Source: Holothuria scabra
Taxonomy: Eukaryota > Echinodermata > Holothuroidea > Aspidochirotida > Holothuriidae
Length of the DNA: 64,000 bases
Assembly (NCBI GenBank): GCA_037179385.1
Contig: CM074188.1
Location: 24,879,318 to 24,943,317 of the forward strand
Direction: 5' to 3'
Shown here: one piece after another, positions 1-12,636 of the stretch
How positions within the stretch are numbered: the stretch's first letter is position 1
Layout: each line of letters begins with the position of its first letter
Translations under genes and position numbers: made by a program
The notes under the pieces: generated by a model
Told to the model about the DNA's origin: nothing
The model's input: the letters and a program-made list of their open reading frames with translations, nothing else
Databases searched by the model: none

Positions 1-696
1 GATAGCGAACTTGCAATAAAATCTTCAATGACTTACACTCTAATTTGAGCGAGTAAAATGACCTCTGAAACACTCATCGAAGTTTGACAAGGTCTACGTC
101 ACCCTTGCGCAAAAGGCTGACAGGTTATCCTTCGATACCAATTCGATTTATTACAACCATGTCCCAAAGAAGTTTTGCTAGAAGAGCTCAACTTAGCTTC
201 CGTACCTTTATCCAGGCCTATTTTACTCACTCATCAAACATTAAGCTGATATATGCTCGCCAGTTTTCGATCCCACAATTTCCTCAAAATTGCTTCAGAT
301 TGCCTACATTTTAGCATAAGAGACACTTCAGTTAGTTAACTTTGATATTAAATTGAGGATAGACCCCATCATATTTAGTAATATGTTGCAAAAGTTGTTC
401 TGATATTCCCTCTTGATAATATTTTGGTAGGATGACGGCGTATATTATATTGAGACGGCAATAAGTACACAAAGGAAGACTTGGTCAAGTTCAAAAGAAC
501 CACTGTCTTTGTAACAAATCAGCAATCCAAGCCAAGAGGAGAATAGGCACCTAGGTGCTTAAGCCTACCCCCTAACAGTTTTACTGAATAGTTACCATAG
601 AAAAAAAAGCTTTCTTCGCATTGACAAGTTATGAATATTCATTCCAGAGCGCTTTTTACTAAAAGAAAGAGTCGCTCTCGAAAGATATACAAATTT

Positions 697-760
697 GGCC
701 TCAATATGATCAGAAGCCCCGGCTACATTCGTAGCCGGGGCTTCTGATCATATTGAGGCC
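697..760. repeat. 64-bp hairpin palindrome in the satellite unit
   Basis: Left arm 697-726 and right arm 731-760 are exact reverse complements (30 bp each) around the 4-base loop ATTC. The arms run from GGCC through TCAATATGATCA and a GC-rich core to GGCTAC. Equivalent hairpins occur in all eleven units. A units have perfect arms except unit 10, which has a one-base deletion; B units have an A-to-G change that would become a G-U pair in RNA. It could be a fold-back MITE trapped in the unit, a cruciform-forming site, or an RNA hairpin. Function is unknown. Confidence 0.95.
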
Positions 761-1297
761 TTTGGAATGAAATGCTAATTATCGTAAAAATGGAGTAGTA
801 TTGATCTTAAAATGTGAAGTTATTTAAAAATCATTTATAATACTCAACAAAAACACTTTTTAAGGGGGGGGGGGCAACGTTGACCGACCTTATCATGTTA
901 GTTATGTATGATAACGTCCATATTAACATGATTTAAAAGTTACAGCAGGTCATAATTAAGAAAAGAAAGCCTGGTGAAGAAAGAAAGGAGCAAAAAGACA
1001 GTCGGAATGGAAAAGAGTCGATAAAATATAGGAGGAATAAAAAAAAATATATATAAAAATAGCTGTAAAAAATCGACAGTTCCATATTTGGAAACACTGG
1101 ACACAGAAATAACACCTTTGAAAAGAAAACTGTATTGTTTCATCATGAACATTTTTACAATACTTACAAATTATTAAATGCTCTAAGCAAATCACTAGAA
1201 ACCTAAATATTACAGCAAAACACTTAGCCACGGTTCATTCCTTTATGAGGGGGGGGACTTTTGGAGTTTTCATTGAAGACGTAAGTGAAGACTTAAG

Positions 1298-1395
1298 TTT
1301 GTTCCTTTAGTGGTTGTAGATTCCTTTGGAAGAAGTTCCATACTTTGGTTTCGCTGAACGGCTCTTTGCACAGAGTAGAGAGGAATTTGATAAAA
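1298..1395. repeat. Dispersed-repeat-related segment inside the satellite unit
   Basis: This part of the unit aligns, imperfectly but colinearly, with 30525-30620 and with the reverse complement of 43098-43190. Shared blocks in order are CCTTYAGTGG, GGAAG, TTTGGTTTCG, CTTTGC and, in most satellite units, GGACTT. The segment recurs in all eleven satellite units. It suggests that the satellite incorporated, or derives from, part of a transposable element. My alignment was done by eye. Confidence 0.65.
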
Positions 1396-1805
1396 GTTAA
1401 CGTATAAATTTGATCAATTCGACCTACCAACTGACTTAATGCGGTGTTGGAAATCATGCAGTTTGAATATATGTTTAACTTGTACCCTCAGTTTGCAGCT
1501 GCACGACGTACAAGTGAAAGTTCCGGGAAAAGGGATTCAGAGCAACTGAAACGCACGCCCCTTTTTCCGCATCCTTAAGTATTGGTACCGTATTCCATGC
1601 TGTCCGAAACATACCCGAATAATGATGCAATGCTTGAATGTCCCCCATTTTTCGCCAATCATCAAATGTTGGTTTGTCATATTAATGAAATCAAATGGAG
1701 CGCAGACGCGAAGCAGGAAATTAGGGTCTGATGGCTGCTTTGTGGTCTACCTAAAATTTTAAATTGCTTTACTACTTCTTTCGAAAGATTTTCCCGAATA
1801 TTTAA

Positions 1806-3605
1806 GATAGCGAACTTGCAATAAAATCTTCAATGACTTACACTCTAATTTGAGCGAGTAAAATGACCTCTGAAACACTCATCGAAGTTTGACAAGGTCT
1901 ACGTCACCCTTGCGCAAAAGGCTGACAGGTTATCCTTCGATACCAATTCGATTTATTACAACCATGTCCCAAAGAAGTTTTGCTAGAAGAGCTCAACTTA
2001 GCTTCCGTACCTTTATCCAGGCCTATTTTACTCACTCATCAAACATTAAGCTGATATATGCTCGCCAGTTTTCGATCCCACAATTTCCTCAAAATTGCTT
2101 TAGATTGCCTACATTTTAGCATAAGAGACACTTCAGTTAGTTAACTTTGATATTAAATTGAGGATAGACCCCATCATATTTAGTAATATGTTGCAAAAGT
2201 TGTTCTGATATTCCCTCTTGATAATATTTTGGTAGGATGACGGCGTATATTATATTGAGACGGCAATAAGTACACAAAGGAAGACTTGGTCAAGTTCAAA
2301 AGAACCACTGTCTTTGTAACAAATCAGCAATCCATGCCAAGAGGAGAATAGGCACCTAGGTGCTTAAGCCTACCCTAACAGTTTTACTGAATAGTTACCA
2401 TAGAAAAAAAGCTTTCTTCGCATTGACAAGTTATGAATATTCATTCCAGAGCGCTTTTACTAAAAGAAAGAGTCGCTCTCGAAAGATATACAAATTTGGC
2501 CTCAATATGATCAGGAGCCCCGGCTACATTCGTAGCCGGGGCTTCTGATCATATTGAGGCCTTTGGAATGAAATGCTAATTATCGTAAAAATGGAGTAGT
2601 ATTGATCTTAAAATGTGAAGTTATTTAAAAATCATTTATAATACTCAACAAAAACACTTTTTAAGGGGGGGGCAACGTTGACCGACCTTATCATGTTAGT
2701 TATGTATGATAACGTCCATATTAACATGATTTAAAAGTTACAGCAGGTCATAATTAAGAAAAGAAAGCCTGGTGAAGAAAGAAAGGAGCAAAAAGACAGT
2801 CGGAATGGAAAAGAGTCGATAAAATATAGGAGGAATAAAAAAAAATATATATAAAAATAGCTGTAAAAAATCGACAGTTCCATATTTGGAAACACTGGAC
2901 ACAGAAATAACACCTTTGAAAAGATAACTGTATTGTTTCATCATGAACATTTTTACAATACTTACAAATTATTAAATGCTCTAAGCAAATCACTAGAAAC
3001 CTAAATATTACAGCAAAACACTTAGCCACGGTTCATTCCTTTATGAGGGGGGGGGACTTTTGGAGTTTTCATTGAAGACGTAAGTGAAGACTTAAGTTTG
3101 TTCCTTTAGTGGTTGTAGATTCCTTAGGAAGAAGTTCCATACTTTGGTTTCGCTGAACGGCTCTTTGCACAGAGTAGAGAGGACTTTGATAAAAGTTAAC
3201 GTATAAATTTGATCAATTCGACCTACCAACTGACTTAATGCGGTGTTGGAAATCATGCAGTTTGAATATATGTTTAACTTGTACCCTGAGTTCGCAGCTG
3301 CACGACGTACAAGTGAAAGTTCCGGGGAAAGGGATTCAGAGCAACTGAAACGCACGCCCCCTTTCTCCGCATCCTTAAGTATTGGTACCGTATTCCATGC
3401 TGTCCGAAACATACCCGAATAATGATGCAATGCTTGAATGTCCCCCATTTTTCGCCAATCATCAAATGTTGGTTTGTCATATTAATGAAATCAAATGGAG
3501 CGCAGACGCGAAGCAGGAAATTAGGGTCTGATGGCTGCTTTGTGGTCTACCTAAAATTTTAAATTGCTTTACTACTTCTTTCGAAAGATTTTCCCGAATA
3601 TTTAA
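1806..3605. repeat. Satellite unit 2, subtype B
   Basis: B-type at all diagnostic sites. The hairpin at 2498-2561 carries the B-type G in the left arm, leaving one G/T mismatch. Poly-G tracts are 8 and 9. Confidence 0.95.
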
Positions 3606-5406
3606 GATAGCGAACTTGCAATAAAATCTTCAATGACTTACACTCTAATTTGAGCGAGTAAAATGACCTCTGAAACACTCATCGAAGTTTGACAAGGTCT
3701 ACGTCACCCTTGCGCAAAAGGCTGACAGGTTATCCTTCGATACCAATTCGATTTATTACAACCATGTCCCAAAGAAGTTTTGCTAGAAGAGCTCAACTTA
3801 GCTTCCGTACCTTTATCCAGGCCTATTTTACTCACTCATCAAACATTAAGCTGATATATGCTCGCCAGTTTTCGATCCCACAATTTCCTCAAAATTGCTT
3901 CAGATTGCCTACATTTTAGCATAAGAGACACTTCAGTTAGTTAACTTTGATATTAAATTGAGGATAGACCCCATCATATTTAGTAATATGTTGCAAAAGT
4001 TGTTCTGATATTCCCTCTTGATAATATTTTGGTAGGATGACGGCGTATATTATATTGAGACGGCAATAAGTACACAAAGGAAGACTTGGTCAAGTTCAAA
4101 AGAACCACTGTCTTTGTAACAAATCAGCAATCCAAGCCAAGAGGAGAATAGGCACCTAGGTGCTTAAGCCTACCCCTAACAGTTTTACTGAATAGTTACC
4201 ATAGAAAAAAAAGCTTTCTTCGCATTGACAAGTTATGAATATTCATTCCAGAGCGCTTTTTACTAAAAGAAAGAGTCGCTCTCGAAAGATATACAAATTT
4301 GGCCTCAATATGATCAGAAGCCCCGGCTACATTCGTAGCCGGGGCTTCTGATCATATTGAGGCCTTTGGAAATGAAATGCTAATTATCGTAAAAATGGAG
4401 TAGTATTGATCTTAAAATCTGAAGTTATTTAAAAATCATTTATAATACTCAACAAAAACACTTTTTAAGGGGGGCAACGTTGACCGACCTTATCATGTTA
4501 GTTATGTATGATAACGTCCATATTAACATGATTTAAAAGTTACAGCAGGTCATAATTAAGAAAAGAAAGCCTGGTGAAGAAAGAAAGGAGCAAAAAGACA
4601 GTCGGAATGGAAAAGAGTCGATAAAATATAGGAGGAATAAAAAAAAATATATACAAATAGCTGAAAAAAATCGACAGTTCCATATTTGGAAACACTGGAC
4701 ACAGAAATAACACCTTTGAAAAGAAAACTGTATTGTTTCATCATGAACATTTTTACAATACTTACAAATTATTAAATGCTCTAAGCAAATCACTAGAAAC
4801 CTAAATATTACAGCAAAACACTTAGCCACGGTTCATTCCTTTATGAGGGGGGGGGGACTTTTGGAGTTTTCATTGAAGACGTAAGTGAAGACTTAAGTTT
4901 GTTCCTTTAGTGGTTGTAGATTCCTTTGGAAGAAGTTCCATACTTTGGTTTCGCTGAACGGCTCTTTGCACAGAGTAGAGAGGACTTTGATAAAAGTTAA
5001 CGTATAAATTTGATCAATTCGACCTACCAACTGACTTAATGCGGTGTTGGAAATCATGCAGTTTGAATATATGTTTAACTTGTACCCTCAGTTTGCAGCT
5101 GCACGACGTACAAGTGAAAGTTCCGGGAAAAGGGATTCAGAGCAACTGAAACGCACGCCCCCTTTTTCCGCATCCTTAAGTATTGGTACCGTATTCCATG
5201 CTGTCCGAAACATACCCGAATAATGATGCAATGCTTGAATGTCCCCCATTTTTCGCCAATCATCAAATGTTGGTTTGTCATATTAATGAAATCAAATGGA
5301 GCGCAGACGCGAAGCAGGAAATTAGGGTCTGATGGCTGCTTTGTGGTCTACCTAAAATTTTAAATTGCTTTACTACTTCTTTCGAAAGATTTTCCCGAAT
5401 ATTTAA
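3606..5406. repeat. Satellite unit 3, subtype A
   Basis: A-type except for a B-like C at the site equivalent to 1385. The hairpin at 4301-4364 is perfect. Poly-G tracts are 6 and 10. Confidence 0.95.
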
Positions 5407-7207
5407 GATAGCGAACTTGCAATAAAATCTTCAATGACTTACACTCTAATTTGAGCGAGTAAAATGACCTCTGAAACACTCATCGAAGTTTGACAAGGTC
5501 TACGTCACCCTTGCGCAAAAGGCTGACAGGTTATCCTTCGATACCAATTCGATTTATTACAACCATGTCCCAAAGAAGTTTTGCTAGAAGAGCTCAACTT
5601 AGCTTCCGTACCTTTATCCAGGCCTATTTTACTCACTCATCAAACATTAAGCTGATATATGCTCGCCAGTTTTCGATCCCACAATTTCCTCAAAATTGCT
5701 TTAGATTGCCTACATTTTAGCATAAGAGACACTTCAGTTAGTTAACTTTGATATTAAATTGAGGATAGACCCCATCATATTTAGTAATATGTTGCAAAAG
5801 TTGTTCTGATATTCCCTCTTGATAATATTTTGGTAGGATGACGGCGTATATTATATTGAGACGGCAATAAGTACACAAAGGAAGACTTGGTCAAGTTCAA
5901 AAGAACCACTGTCTTTGTAACAAATCAGCAATCCATGCCAAGAGGAGAATAGGCACCTAGGTGCTTAAGCCTACCCTAACAGTTTTACTGAATAGTTACC
6001 ATAGAAAAAAGCTTTCTTCGCATTGACAAGTTATGAATATTCATTCCAGAGCGCTTTTTACTAAAAGAAAGAGTCGCTCTCGAAAGATATACAAATTTGG
6101 CCTCAATATGATCAGGAGCCCCGGCTACATTCGTAGCCGGGGCTTCTGATCATATTGAGGCCTTTGGAATGAAATGCTAATTATCGTAAAAATGGAGTAG
6201 TATTGATCTTAAAATGTGAAGTTATTTAAAAATCATTTATAATACTCAACAAAAACACTTTTTAAGGGGGGCAACGTTGACCGACCTTATCATGTTAGTT
6301 ATGTATGATAACGTCCATATTAACATGATTTAAAAGTTACAGCAGGTCATAATTAAGAAAAGAAAGCCTGGTGAAGAAAGAAAGGAGCAAAAAGACAGTC
6401 GGAATGGAAAAGAGTCGATAAAATATAGGAGGAATAAAAAAAAATATATATAAAAATAGCTGTAAAAATCGACAGTTCCATATTTGGAAACACTGGACAC
6501 AGAAATAACACCTTTGAAAAGATAACTGTATTGTTTCATCATGAACATTTTTACAATACTTACAAATTATTAAATGCTCTAAGCAAATCACTAGAAACCT
6601 AAATATTACAGCAAAACACTTAGCCACGGTTCATTCCTTTATGAGGGGGGGGGGGGACTTTTGGAGTTTTCATTGAAGACGTAAGTGAAGACTTAAGTTT
6701 GTTCCTTTAGTGGTTGTAGATTCCTTAGGAAGAAGTTCCATACTTTGGTTTCGCTGAACGGCTCTTTGCACAGAGTAGAGAGGACTTTGATAAAAGTTAA
6801 CGTATAAATTTGATCAATTCGACCTACCAACTGACTTAATGCGGTGTTGGAAATCATGCAGTTTGAATATATGTTTAACTTGTACCCTGAGTTCGCAGCT
6901 GCACGACGTACAAGTGAAAGTTCCGGGGAAAGGGATTCAGAGCAACTGAAACGCACGCCCCCTTTTTTCCGCATCCTTAAGTATTGGTACCGTATTCCAT
7001 GCTGTCCGAAACATACCCGAATAATGATGCAATGCTTGAATGTCCCCCATTTTTCGCCAATCATCAAATGTTGGTTTGTCATATTAATGAAATCAAATGG
7101 AGCGCAGACGCGAAGCAGGAAATTAGGGTCTGATGGCTGCTTTGTGGTCTACCTAAAATTTTAAATTGCTTTACTACTTCTTTCGAAAGATTTTCCCGAA
7201 TATTTAA
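5407..7207. repeat. Satellite unit 4, subtype B
   Basis: B-type throughout. Hairpin at 6099-6162 with the single B mismatch. Poly-G tracts are 6 and 12. Confidence 0.95.
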
Positions 7208-9010
7208 GATAGCGAACTTGCAATAAAATCTTCAATGACTTACACTCTAATTTGAGCGAGTAAAATGACCTCTGAAACACTCATCGAAGTTTGACAAGGT
7301 CTACGTCACCCTTGCGCAAAAGGCTGACAGGTTATCCTTCGATACCAATTCGATTTATTACAACCATGTCCCAAAGAAGTTTTGCTAGAAGAGCTCAACT
7401 TAGCTTCCGTACCTTTATCCAGGCCTATTTTACTCACTCATCAAACATTAAGCTGATATATGCTCGCCAGTTTTCGATCCCACAATTTCCTCAAAATTGC
7501 TTCAGATTGCCTACATTTTAGCATAAGAGACACTTCAGTTAGTTAACTTTGATATTAAATTGAGGATAGACCCCATCATATTTAGTAATATGTTGCAAAA
7601 GTTGTTCTGATATTCCCTCTTGATAATATTTTGGTAGGATGACGGCGTATATTATATTGAGACGGCAATAAGTACACAAAGGAAGACTTGGTCAAGTTCA
7701 AAAGAACCACTGTCTTTGTAACAAATCAGCAATCCAAGCCAAGAGGAGAATAGGCACCTAGGTGCTTAAGCCTACCCCTAACAGTTTTACTGAATAGTTA
7801 CCATAGAAAAAAGCTTTCTTCGCATTGACAAGTTATGAATATTCATTCCAGAGCGCTTTTTACTAAAAGAAAGAGTCGCTCTCGAAAGATATACAAATTT
7901 GGCCTCAATATGATCAGAAGCCCCGGCTACATTCGTAGCCGGGGCTTCTGATCATATTGAGGCCTTTGGAATGAAATGCTAATTATCGTAAAAATGGAGT
8001 AGTATTGATCTTAAAATGTGAAGTTATTTAAAAATCATTTATAATACTCAACAAAAACACTTTTTAAGGGGGGCAACGTTGACCGACCTTATCATGTTAG
8101 TTATGTATGATAACGTCCATATTAACATGATTTAAAAGTTACAGCAGGTCATAATTAAGAAAAGAAAGCCTGGTGAAGAAAGAAAGGAGCAAAAAGACAG
8201 TCGGAATGGAAAAGAGTCGATAAAATATAGGAGGAAAAAAAAAAAAATATATAAAAATAGCTGTAAAAAATCGACAGTTCCATATTTGGAAACACTGGAC
8301 ACAGAAATAACACCTTTGAAAAGAAAACTGTATTGTTTCATCATGAACATTTTTACAATACTTACAAATTATTAAATGCTCTAAGCAAATCACTAGAAAC
8401 CTAAATATTACAGCAAAACACTTAGCCACGGTTCATTCCTTTATGAGGGGGGGGGGGGGGACTTTTGGAGTTTTCATTGAAGACGTAAGTGAAGACTTAA
8501 GTTTGTTCCTTTAGTGGTTGTAGATTCCTTTGGAAGAAGTTCCATACTTTGGTTTCGCTGAACGGCTCTTTGCACAGAGTAGAGAGGAATTTGATAAAAG
8601 TTAACGTATAAATTTGATCAATTCGACCTACCAACTGACTTAATGCGGTGTTGGAAATCATGCAGTTTGAATATATGTTTAACTTGTACCCTCAGTTTGC
8701 AGCTGCACGACGTACAAGTGAAAGTTCCGGGAAAAGGGATTCAGAGCAACTGAAACGCACGCCCCCTCTTTCCGCATCCTTAAGTATTGGTACCGTATTC
8801 CATGCTGTCCGAAACATACCCGAATAATGATGCAATGCTTGAATGTCCCCCATTTTTCGCCAATCATCAAATGTTGGTTTGTCATATTAATGAAATCAAA
8901 TGGAGCGCAGACGCGAAGCAGGAAATTAGGGTCTGATGGCTGCTTTGTGGTCTACCTAAAATTTTAAATTGCTTTACTACTTCTTTCGAAAGATTTTCCC
9001 GAATATTTAA
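7208..9010. repeat. Satellite unit 5, subtype A
   Basis: A-type throughout. Hairpin at 7901-7964 is perfect. Poly-G tracts are 6 and 14. Confidence 0.95.
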
Positions 9011-10827
9011 GATAGCGAACTTGCAATAAAATCTTCAATGACTTACACTCTAATTTGAGCGAGTAAAATGACCTCTGAAACACTCATCGAAGTTTGACAA
9101 GGTCTACGTCACCCTTGCGCAAAAGGCTGACAGGTTATCCTTCGATACCAATTCGATTTATTACAACCATGTCCCAAAGAAGTTTTGCTAGAAGAGCTCA
9201 ACTTAGCTTCCGTACCTTTATCCAGGCCTATTTTACTCACTCATCAAACATTAAGCTGATATATGCTCGCCAGTTTTCGATCCCACAATTTCCTCAAAAT
9301 TGCTTTAGATTGCCTACATTTTAGCATAAGAGACACTTCAGTTAGTTAACTTTGATATTAAATTGAGGATAGACCCCATCATATTTAGTAATATGTTGCA
9401 AAAGTTGTTCTGATATTCCCTCTTGATAATATTTTGGTAGGATGACGGCGTATATTATATTGAGACGGCAATAAGTACACAAAGGAAGACTTGGTCAAGT
9501 TCAAAAGAACCACTGTCTTTGTAACAAATCAGCAATCCATGCCAAGAGGAGAATAGGCACCTAGGTGCTTAAGCCTACCCCCTAACAGTTTTACTGAATA
9601 GTTACCATAGAAAAAAAAGCTTTCTTCGCATTGACAAGTTATGAATATTCATTCCAGAGCGCTTTTTACTAAAAGAAAGAGTCGCTCTCGAAAGATATAC
9701 AAATTTGGCCTCAATATGATCAGGAGCCCCGGCTACATTCGTAGCCGGGGCTTCTGATCATATTGAGGCCTTTGGAATGAAATGCTAATTATCGTAAAAA
9801 TGGAGTAGTATTGATCTTAAAATGTGAAGTTATTTAAAAATCATTTATAATACTCAACAAAAACACTTTTTAAGGGGGGGGGGGGGCAACGTTGACCGAC
9901 CTTATCATGTTAGTTATGTATGATAACGTCCATATTAACATGATTTAAAAGTTACAGCAGGTCATAATTAAGAAAAGAAAGCCTGGTGAAGAAAGAAAGG
10001 AGCAAAAAGACAGTCGGAATGGAAAAGAGTCGATAAAATATAGGAGGAATAAAAAAAAAAAAATATATAAAAATAGCTGTAAAAAATCGACAGTTCCATA
10101 TTTGGAAACACTGGACACAGAAATAACACCTTTGAAAAGATAACTGTATTGTTTCATCATGAACATTTTTACAATACTTACAAATTATTAAATGCTCTAA
10201 GCAAATCACTAGAAACCTAAATATTACAGCAAAACACTTAGCCACGGTTCATTCCTTTATGAGGGGGGGGGGGGGGACTTTTGGAGTTTTCATTGAAGAC
10301 GTAAGTGAAGACTTAAGTTTGTTCCTTTAGTGGTTGTAGATTCCTTAGGAAGAAGTTCCATACTTTGGTTTCGCTGAACGGCTCTTTGCACAGAGTAGAG
10401 AGGACTTTGATAAAAGTTAACGTATAAATTTGATCAATTCGACCTACCAACTGACTTAATGCGGTGTTGGAAATCATGCAGTTTGAATATATGTTTAACT
10501 TGTACCCTGAGTTCGCAGCTGCACGACGTACAAGTGAAAGTTCCGGGGAAAGGGATTCAGAGCAACTGAAACGCACGCCCCCTTTTTTCCGCATCCTTAA
10601 GTATTGGTACCGTATTCCATGCTGTCCGAAACATACCCGAATAATGATGCAATGCTTGAATGTCCCCCATTTTTCGCCAATCATCAAATGTTGGTTTGTC
10701 ATATTAATGAAATCAAATGGAGCGCAGACGCGAAGCAGGAAATTAGGGTCTGATGGCTGCTTTGTGGTCTACCTAAAATTTTAAATTGCTTTACTACTTC
10801 TTTCGAAAGATTTTCCCGAATATTTAA
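9011..10827. repeat. Satellite unit 6, subtype B
   Basis: B-type throughout and the longest unit (1817 bp), mainly because its poly-G tracts are 13 and 14 and its poly-A tract is expanded. Hairpin at 9707-9770. Confidence 0.95.
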
Positions 10828-12636
10828 GATAGCGAACTTGCAATAAAATCTTCAATGACTTACACTCTAATTTGAGCGAGTAAAATGACCTCTGAAACAC
10901 TCATCGAAGTTTGACAAGGTCTACGTCACCCTTGCGCAAAAGGCTGACAGGTTATCCTTCGATACCAATTCGATTTATTACAACCATGTCCCAAAGAAGT
11001 TTTGCTAGAAGAGCTCAACTTAGCTTCCGTACCTTTATCCAGGCCTATTTTACTCACTCATCAAACATTAAGCTGATATATGCTCGCCAGTTTTCGATCC
11101 CACAATTTCCTCAAAATTGCTTCAGATTGCCTACATTTTAGCATAAGAGACACTTCAGTTAGTTAACTTTGATATTAAATTGAGGATAGACCCCATCATA
11201 TTTAGTAATATGTTGCAAAAGTTGTTCTGATATTCCCTCTTGATAATATTTTGGTAGGATGACGGCGTATATTATATTGAGACGGCAATAAGTACACAAA
11301 GGAAGACTTGGTCAAGTTCAAAAGAACCACTGTCTTTGTAACAAATCAGCAATCCAAGCCAAGAGGAGAATAGGCACCTAGGTGCTTAAGCCTACCCCCT
11401 AACAGTTTTACTGAATAGTTACCATAGAAAAAAAAGCTTTCTTCGCATTGACAAGTTATGAATATTCATTCCAGAGCGCTTTTTACTAAAAGAAAGAGTC
11501 GCTCTCGAAAGATATACAAATTTGGCCTCAATATGATCAGAAGCCCCGGCTACATTCGTAGCCGGGGCTTCTGATCATATTGAGGCCTTTGGAATGAAAT
11601 GCTAATTATCGTAAAAATGGAGTAGTATTGATCTTAAAATGTGAAGTTATTTAAAAATCATTTATAATACTCAACAAAAACACTTTTTAAGGGGGGGGGG
11701 CAACGTTGACCGACCTTATCATGTTAGTTATGTATGATAACGTCCATATTAACATGATTTAAAAGTTACAGCAGGTCATAATTAAGAAAAGAAAGCCTGG
11801 TGAAGAAAGAAAGGAGCAAAAAGACAGTCGGAATGGAAAAGAGTCGATAAAATATAGGAGGAATAAAAAAAAATATATATAAAAATAGCTGTAAAAAATC
11901 GACAGTTCCATATTTGGAAACACTGGACACAGAAATAACACCTTTGAAAAGAAAACTGTATTGTTTCATCATGAACATTTTTACAATACTTACAAATTAT
12001 TAAATGCTCTAAGCAAATCACTAGAAACCTAAATATTACAGCAAAACACTTAGCCACGGTTCATTCCTTTATGAGGGGGGGGGGGGGACTTTTGGAGTTT
12101 TCATTGAAGACGTAAGTGAAGACTTAAGTTTGTTCCTTTAGTGGTTGTAGATTCCTTTGGAAGAAGTTCCATACTTTGGTTTCGCTGAACGGCTCTTTGC
12201 ACAGAGTAGAGAGGAATTTGATAAAAGTTAACGTATAAATTTGATCAATTCGACCTACCAACTGACTTAATGCGGTGTTGGAAATCATGCAGTTTGAATA
12301 TATGTTTAACTTGTACCCTCAGTTTGCAGCTGCACGACGTACAAGTGAAAGTTCCGGGAAAAGGGATTCAGAGCAACTGAAACGCACGCCCCCTTTTTCC
12401 GCATCCTTAAGTATTGGTACCGTATTCCATGCTGTCCGAAACATACCCGAATAATGATGCAATGCTTGAATGTCCCCATTTTTCGCCAATCATCAAATGT
12501 TGGTTTGTCATATTAATGAAATCAAATGGAGCGCAGACGCGAAGCAGGAAATTAGGGTCTGATGGCTGCTTTGTGGTCTACCTAAAATTTTAAATTGCTT
12601 TACTACTTCTTTCGAAAGATTTTCCCGAATATTTAA
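10828..12636. repeat. Satellite unit 7, subtype A
   Basis: A-type throughout. Hairpin at 11524-11587 is perfect. Poly-G tracts are 10 and 13. Confidence 0.95.

Larger units (their letters stand above)
1..1805. repeat. Satellite unit 1, subtype A
   Basis: Reference unit, A-type at all nine diagnostic sites. The hairpin is at 697-760 and has fully complementary 30-bp arms. The two poly-G tracts are 11 and 8 long. A 12-bp palindrome GCACCTAGGTGC lies near 548-559, upstream of the hairpin. An A-rich/TATATA stretch lies near 1040-1060. Confidence 0.95.

Noticed and set aside
84..314. 76-codon open frame repeated unchanged in all eleven satellite units
   Set aside because: It begins at TTG, not ATG. 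The units are nearly identical over their whole length, so the lack of change says nothing about selection. No domain, promoter or splice context is seen.
956..1231. Hydrophobic minus-strand frames rich in F, Y and I in each satellite unit
   Set aside because: They arise from translating an A-rich/TATATA region on the opposite strand, and they shift frame between copies.
6693..7082. 129-codon minus-strand frame in some satellite units
   Set aside because: It is open only in some units; homopolymer length changes near the C-rich tract (about 6960) split it in others. It is best seen as decayed or non-coding, although its end resembles the dispersed repeat at 43 kb.
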